Origin: Rhynchonema sp. JSB1_4 | Lineage: Eukaryota; Nematoda; Chromadorea; Monhysterida; Xyalidae | Assembly: GCA_030248065.1 (NCBI GenBank) | Contig: JASAMV010002510.1 | Coordinates: 62,001 to 126,000 of the forward strand | DNA: 64,000 nt | Reading direction: 5' to 3' | Part shown: in pieces, positions 59,035-64,000 of the stretch | Numbering within the stretch: position 1 is the stretch's first letter | How the letters are laid out: each line of letters begins with the position of its first letter | Translations under genes and position numbers: made by a program | Notes under the pieces: model-generated | The model's input: the letters and a program-made list of their open reading frames with translations, nothing else | Databases searched by the model: none | Told to the model about the DNA's origin: nothing

Positions 59035-59429
59035 CCGTAAAAACCTAAATACAGCCTCCCGGATTAGAGCCCCCCCCGTCGTAATACAGCCCCCCAAAAA
59101 GGGGTCAGTGAATTAATAGAGCCCCCCCCCCCCAAAGTAACATCCTCTATACAGTAGTGTATTAAGGCTTGATAGTTGTGTACAGGTGCATTTATGCACG
59201 TTTGTTGTTCGTTCAGAGCACATAATACGCCTCTTCGAATAGACACGAATAAATGCGATTACAAGAGAAAAAACATCCTTTCAAAACCATTTTTAGGGGT
59301 TTTTGAGGGTATTTCTGGGAACAATTTTTTAGGTTCGGGTCAGTGAATTAATAGAGGCCCCCCGGAATAGAGCCCCCAAAATGGGGTCAGTGAATTAATA
59401 GAGCCCCCCTTCTATTTAAGTTTTTACGG
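59035..59429. mobile_element. TA-flanked CCGTAAAAACC element, full copy
   Basis: CCGTAAAAACCTAAATACAG and an inverse with one mismatch bound 395 bp, with TA on both sides (59033-59034 and 59430-59431). It sits inside another copy of the same family, in the sequence gaattaatagagcccc. Subterminal GAATAGAGCCCCCC repeats are present on both sides. Confidence 0.78.
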
Positions 59430-59821
59430 TAGAAGCCCCCCCCGGAATAGAGCCCCCCCGTAATAGAGCCCCTCTCAAAATTCTTCTCTCAGCAAAACTG
59501 ATGTTTTGAACCGTAAGTGTCGGTGTCGGGTCCCAAAAAACCCGACACCCGACATCTGGGTGTACCCGACACCTACGCTTTTTGGCACCCGACTACACTT
59601 TTTTGGCACCCGACAGCGACACCCGACATCTCTCTAAGCCTACCCGGAGGGGGAGGTAGGGGGTAGGGGACCCCTCGCCCCAGGAACTACACTGATTGCA
59701 ACCTCGTTGTGTTGTCGAGCTGACTTGCATGTGTTTTGTGTTTTTTTTGTTTCAGCAGCGCTCTGTTTTTGAAGTTTCCATCCTCTCTATTTTGGCATTG
59801 TTCGACCAACGGGTCAGCGTC

Positions 59822-61461
59822 ATGACCGTTGTGACATCCATGCGCAATTCGGTGCCGGCACCACCGCGAATCGCTGTTGTTGATTGGGCGCTCAGACAAC
59901 CCGATGAAAGTCGAACGAATGAATCGAGAATTCTGGTTGGTTTAATATTATCTGTAGTTGCAGGTGAAAAAACCCTCTTTGCCTGAAAAAAGCCAAAAAA
60001 GTCGTTTTTTTCCATAGGCCAATTTTTCCTGCTTGATATGGAAATTAATCACATGTGTACTGGCCGGCGTAAAGTACCGTTGTTTATTTTTCGTTGAAAG
60101 AAAACGTTTTTTTTCAAATACTTTTCCAGTACTTGAGGTGTTCCGGTCAAAAACATAAAGTGTTTGGGCACAAGATATAAGCACATGACACAAAAGTATG
60201 TTCTCATAGAAATTTTTGGTCCGAACATCCGAATCACTGATCCGAATCAAAAAACTTATCGGTCTTGTGTTACAATTTTTTGGGAAAAGTAAAATAAAAA
60301 ACCGATAAAAAACCACCTTGAAAAAATGGAAAGTATTCGGGCCTCGGAAAAAACGTTTTTTCGGTTTTTTTCATGAAAAAAACGTTTTTTTTCGGTTTTT
60401 TAATAAAAAAAACGGTTTTTTTATCCGCTAGTATCACATGACCAACCAGTACTCTCCATGTGATTCAGATGGCAGCAGCACATCACACCGAGCTCATTCG
60501 TCGATCACGAATCACTCAGTTTTCATTGATTTGGCTCGCGTCCCTGTTGTCGTTGGCCATGATCATCGTTATTGTGTATTTGGCAAGGTGCGTGCTCAAA
60601 ACAATATTCATTTGAAATTGCGTGATTTCTTGTCTTCTCTTTTATCCATGGTTTTTAATGCATTGCAAAGGTTTTCCATTGGCCAGTAGAATTTCAGTGC
60701 GCCAGTAGTTAGTCGGTACATAACATGAGTTGGAAAACAGTTTCAGGAAACAGTTTCCAAAGGAAACAAACAGCGAAAAATTGCGCCTCGCGCTGTTGTG
60801 TCCACATGCTGTCTTATTGTGTGGAGCGGAGGAAGCTACAGTCAATGTTTGTTGTGTTGTGTTAGTACATAGCGCAGTGTGTTGTGCGCAACCAGTTTTG
60901 AATCCAAAGTGCCCTCGCAAATACAGTCTGTAAGCTGTGATGGTCAAGGAACTGGTCGGGTACTTCCCTTCCCTTCACTCTCCACAGGATAGTTTTGTGT
61001 GGAGGATCGAATGTGGCGCGACGCACGCCGCACGAATAAAACCTCTGCACAAAAAGACTTCCGAGTGCCCGATTTTTTTCTGGACATATGTTGATGCAAA
61101 ACCTTCGAAATGACTGTCAATTTTAAACGGGTAATACCTTCGTTAGGGTAATCTCAAAATACGCAGTAGGCACTAAAACTGCCAGAAAAAGACGAAATGG
61201 AAATAAACCAGTGAACTGTGAAAATGAGTCAGTAGATTTTAGCAAATGGGCCATTTCTTACCGCCCATTTTCTTGCAAAAAAACTGCTCTTATCTCGTTT
61301 CAAAATCTTTTATAGAACCCTGTGGATGTCGACATCGCCAGTGCACCGCAACAACACAACCAGTGCGCAACAGCGGCAGTCGACATTCGATATGATGGTG
61401 CTAGCTGACTCTCAAACCAAAGATTCAAAGTCTCTCAATGAAAGATGCGCGGATGTCGGTC
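59822..61461 (+). CDS. Possible type II single-pass membrane protein (partial model)
   Basis: I do not recognise this protein. A first exon from the ATG at 59822 (MTVVTSMRNSVPAPPRIAVV...) runs to a GT donor near 59937. An exon at 60469-60587 encodes a short basic segment (ELIRRSRITQ), then a strongly hydrophobic span (FSLIWLASLLSLAMIIVIVY). A third open stretch from 61316 (TLWMSTSPVHRNNTTSAQQR...) with an N-glycosylation-like NNT can be joined in frame. The order suggests a signal-anchor topology with a lumenal or extracellular C-terminus. Intron 1 contains the MITE at 60057-60433. Downstream continuation is unclear. Confidence 0.35.
60057..60433. mobile_element. AAAACGG-rich MITE, TSD tcacatg(t/a)
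   Basis: It is a relative of the TATAC-ended element at 40367-41268: GTACTGGCCGGCGTAAAG at the left and CGCTAGTA at the right, with tcacatgt/tcacatga flanks differing at the last base. The interior repeats AAAAAACGTTTTTTTTCGG palindromes. Confidence 0.6.
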
Positions 61462-61504
61462 ACCTATGAACTGATTACATTTGCGTTTTGAGGACTAAAT
61501 TTCT

Positions 61505-62395
61505 AAACCAGGTACCTTTCGCAGAGTTCCGTTGTGAACGCGTCCGGCATGTGCAGCCTGTTCACTGGCCTGTTGCCAACATCAGACCAGGAAAGCAACG
61601 ACGTTGAGGTCCCTGAAGATCGGGCAAACGTGTCCGTCGGTAATGTTACGAATGAGCAAAACTCCACCGACAGTTCAGAGTCGCAGAAAGTTTTGGAGAA
61701 AAGCAATATTGAGGAGAACGCCAGCAGCGCGGTAAAATCGTGTGTTTCTTTTCTTCAGTTTGTCTTCAAATTGTACATTCATCCTTATTCCATCCATAGG
61801 GTGCACTGGTGGCTCCCGAACCGAATGCCGAGCCAGTGGCATCGTCGCGTGCCGACCGTCTGGCTCCTTTGCCGCTCAAATCTGACATCAACAAACTCAA
61901 ACAATTGGATTCAGGGGAAACTGTGGTGAAAAGTGCGGCGAGCAAGGAAGGGAAGTTGATCAAAGACGAGAATGGTCAGTTGAATTGCATTTCCAATTTA
62001 TGTTGAACTCTATTTCACAAATTTAATTTCGTACTTTTCAATCTCAGCATCCCTCCCATCGTGCCAGGTGCTAAAACAATGTAGTGAAAACCGGCCACGT
62101 GAGCGTATTCGATGTTCGTGCTACGATCTGATGGGCCAGGGCAGTTGTTTGTGTCCCGATCCACCTCCGTCACGTTAGAAAACCGCTAATTGATTTTCTG
62201 CTTTTATTTGTTTGCACGGATTTTTTTGGCCTGTTGACATGAAAAGATAACGATTTCAGTTGCGAGCGACAAGCCGAACCTAGAAGCCGATGATATTAAC
62301 ATTGACAAACTGTTGTGTTGGCTGTACTGTCCGTCTGGTGATGTTTCACTGGGCGGGTTCATTGCCATCAAAGACTTTTGTGCGTATTTGACCGG
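61505..62395 (+). CDS. Unassigned exons, acidic low-complexity protein
   Basis: Open stretches bounded by plausible splice sites read NASGMCSLFTGLLPTSDQES...VEVPEDRANVSVGNVT, then GALVAPEPNAEPVASSRADR...LPLKSDINKLKQLDSG, and VASDKPNLEADDINIDKLLC...LGGFIAIKDFCAYLTG. Introns at about 61735-61799 and 62270 have TTTCAG/CATAG-type acceptors. The composition (acidic, Ser/Asn/Glu-rich, then a more hydrophobic end) is protein-like, but no domain is recognised. It may continue the membrane-protein model upstream or be a separate gene. Confidence 0.35.
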
Positions 62396-63068
62396 TAATG
62401 TTTGTGATTTGGTGCTTTGAAATCACTGCATGTTTTCAGAAACCTGTTTCACTATGAGCTTTTAGTTTCGACATGGGTAAAAGCTTACTGCACATGCTCC
62501 TCAAGTAAAGCCCCAAATATTCATGACTTTATTATTTTAGCTGCGGTACAATTCATCCGAGTCAGTTTACTATTTTTGTGTTGCTCAAATATGAAATATC
62601 TTCGAAGATTGGTGTGGTTTTTGACGGGTTTGGCCATTTATACAATTTCCTTGACGCATTCTTGTGCAAGCACCTTTCACTTGCAAATTGGTTAATGTTA
62701 CTGTCAGATTCAGCTTATTTTATTTTGTACCAAATCATGTGGCTTTTTGTCTCCTTGTGGTTGGCTCAGGTAGAAATTGTACATTTTTTTGGATTTTATT
62801 TCAGGACCATTATTTGACTTCAATGCACACTGTTTCCTGTTCTTTCATTATTCCTTGTTTCTCTTCTATTGCTTTGGTCAGTTTTTTCTGTTGATGTATT
62901 ATCATTCCACCATTCGTTTCCTAACTTTATTGTTTCGCATTTCTTTTTATTCTGATCCGTGTTCCGTGGAGGTGGCATCGAGAGACAATTTAGCAATAAA
63001 TATGCTCTGAATGGAACAGTGTGAGAATCGCCAAGGTGCAATACATTCAACTGTGATTGCATTCATCA
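62396..63068. other. T-rich spacer
   Basis: Several overlapping hydrophobic plus-strand frames result from T-rich composition and are not convincing coding. It probably contains 3' UTR sequence of the flanking convergent genes. Confidence 0.35.
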
Positions 63069-63790
63069 TCAATCCTTCCACACGAGCACATACTGTCCGT
63101 TTGATACGGTGTAGCAGATCTCGTCCTGGTACCAGTTGACGTAGCCGAATTCGCATTCGCTCACGATCGCCTGCCATTTCCCACCGAAACTACAAACCGT
63201 TGGGCACATTTGGGAAAGTCAAAGTTACGTATGATATTCAGCATACAACCAGCCAACCAACCTTTCCCCGGCCTTCTCTTGAAGCAATGTAGCTGCTTGT
63301 TGGGGATTTCCAATGGAATTGTAGATCACCTGTTGAACAACAGGTGGTGCAACATCAGAGACCAATCGTTTACCAAATGGACCACGATTATATCATACCT
63401 CTTCAATCAGATTCCGTATGTCCACATTAGCGCAGTAGCCAATGTCCTCAACGTAGTCCTGAGTCGGCGATCCACCCCTGACCGATGGGCCCCCCTCACC
63501 CCCCATCCTACGTCCACTGTCACCCGCTTGTAATGAGGGTGTAACCATGTTGACCGGTTCGGGGGACACCCATTCGAAATCTGAACAAAAAAAACTGTCA
63601 GGTGTATGGATACTGCAAGTGACCCGTATCAAACTTGATTGATTTGATTCGAAACGTGCAAGTATGTAATGTTATAATTTCAACCAGCGTGAAAGTCATG
63701 TATAGTCCGTCCACCAGCTCATGGCACTTTGTGTTGCTGCTGGCTGGTTTGTTCCCTTCCTCCACGTTCTAATGAAAGAGAAATTGAGTG
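63069..63790 (-). CDS. Dynein-light-chain-fold protein, 3' part
   Basis: Three joined exons give ANVDIRNLIEE + VIYNSIGNPQQAATLLQEKA + SFGGKWQAIVSECEFGYVNW..CYTVSNGQYVLVWKD, with the stop at 63069. The helix-helix-strand order, the GKWQAIV...FGYV strand and the ending Y.VSNGQYVLVWK match the LC8-type dynein light chain layout (WHCIVG..FG..V, ..Y..GQ...L.FK), but it is clearly divergent. Upstream, a Gly/Pro-rich exon (DFEWVSPEPVNMVTPSLQAG...) and an exon with TKCHELVDGLYMTFTLV extend it; the join between these two is unresolved. The 5' end lies in the inverted duplication at the window edge. Confidence 0.45.
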
Positions 63791-64000
63791 TGACCGATTT
63801 TGAAAAAAATTAAAAAAATAATAAAACGGGTCGAAAAAGATTGAATTCGATCAAATTTAAAATTAAATTAAAATCGATAAAACACGTCGATTTCATAAAA
63901 ACAGCAATTTAGTAGCAAAAAATAATTTTTTTCGGAAACTCAATTTCTCTTTCATTAGAACGTGGAGGAAGGGAACAAGTCGGCCAGCAGCATCACAAAG
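63721..64000. repeat. Inverted duplication at the window edge
   Basis: The sequence at 63721-63795 (CACTTTGTGTTGCTGCTGGC...CTAATGAAAGAGAAATTGAG) recurs inverted at 63937-64000 with few differences, separated by about 140 bp of A/T-rich sequence. The duplicated piece includes an intron acceptor and the start of a coding exon. It may be a real inverted gene duplication or an assembly hairpin; the window ends before the right copy does. Confidence 0.65.

Larger units (their letters stand above)
54921..59697. repeat. Second domain of nested non-autonomous elements
   Basis: This 4.8-kb block is composed of TA-flanked CCGTAAAAACC elements with iterated GAATAGAGCCCCCC motifs, invaded by CAGTGTAGT-ended elements. 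A truncated left end (CAGTGTAGTGGCTGG) stands at 54921 and an orphan right end (CCAGGAACTACACTG) at about 59683-59697. A unit beginning agtgtattaacgcttgatagtg recurs three times. No host gene is seen. Homopolymers of C and G up to about 20 bp make the exact length doubtful. Confidence 0.7.

Noticed and set aside
62417..63010. Strings of hydrophobic plus-strand frames suggesting a membrane protein.
   Set aside because: Explained by T-rich composition; frames overlap and lack consistent splice joins.

Overview
This is eukaryotic, and almost certainly animal, genomic DNA. The recognisable genes are split by many short introns of about 50-150 bp with GT...(T)TTCAG borders. They encode animal-type proteins: an HDAC1/2 class I histone deacetylase, an ACSF2-like acyl-CoA synthetase, an ENOSF1-like enolase-superfamily enzyme, an alpha-1,3-fucosyltransferase, a REEP/DP1 membrane-shaping protein and M8 leishmanolysin-like proteases. 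The small introns with TTTCAG acceptors and a BEL/Pao retrotransposon remnant suit a nematode-like invertebrate, but the species cannot be fixed from the sequence alone.

Layout. 1-10.2 kb: no recognisable gene, one probable MITE. 10.3-12.0 kb (minus): GT10 fucosyltransferase. 12.3-22.7 kb (minus): three tandem M8 metalloprotease paralogues; the most downstream copy is broken by a 1.84-kb mobile element in an exon. 23.2-30.5 kb: mobile elements, including a GC-rich inverted-repeat element with a small helix-turn-helix ORF and a 5-kb long-inverted-repeat element carrying a decayed BEL/Pao gag-pol. 30.7-34.9 kb (plus): ACSF2-like gene. 35.2-37.7 kb (minus): two tandem C-type-lectin/CCP/transmembrane copies. 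38.1-42.2 kb: densely nested non-autonomous elements. 42.3-47.3 kb (plus): HDAC1. 48.5-51.0 kb (plus): ENOSF1-like gene. 51.1-52.9 kb: 1.75-kb palindromic TTAA element. 53.3-54.2 kb (minus): REEP gene. 54.9-59.7 kb: a second domain of nested elements. 59.8-62.4 kb (plus): unresolved exons, one encoding a membrane segment. 63.1-63.8 kb (minus): probable dynein-light-chain-fold protein, ending in an inverted duplication at the window edge.

The genes do not form one pathway; they are separate housekeeping and cell-surface functions. The strongest unusual signal is in the repeats. A family of roughly 400-480-bp elements shares CAGTGTAGT-type termini and 8-bp target duplications, and most copies share a central GCGCGC-spacer-GCGCGC palindrome. 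Each subfamily carries its own direct-repeat cassette on both sides of the core. Several are nested in one another, with exact target duplications and unoccupied sites elsewhere in the window. Three large fold-back elements flanked by TTAA, a TA-flanked family with iterated GAATAGAGCCCCCC motifs, and an 8-bp-TSD element whose arms are 17-bp satellite arrays complete the picture. No transposase for any of them is visible here.
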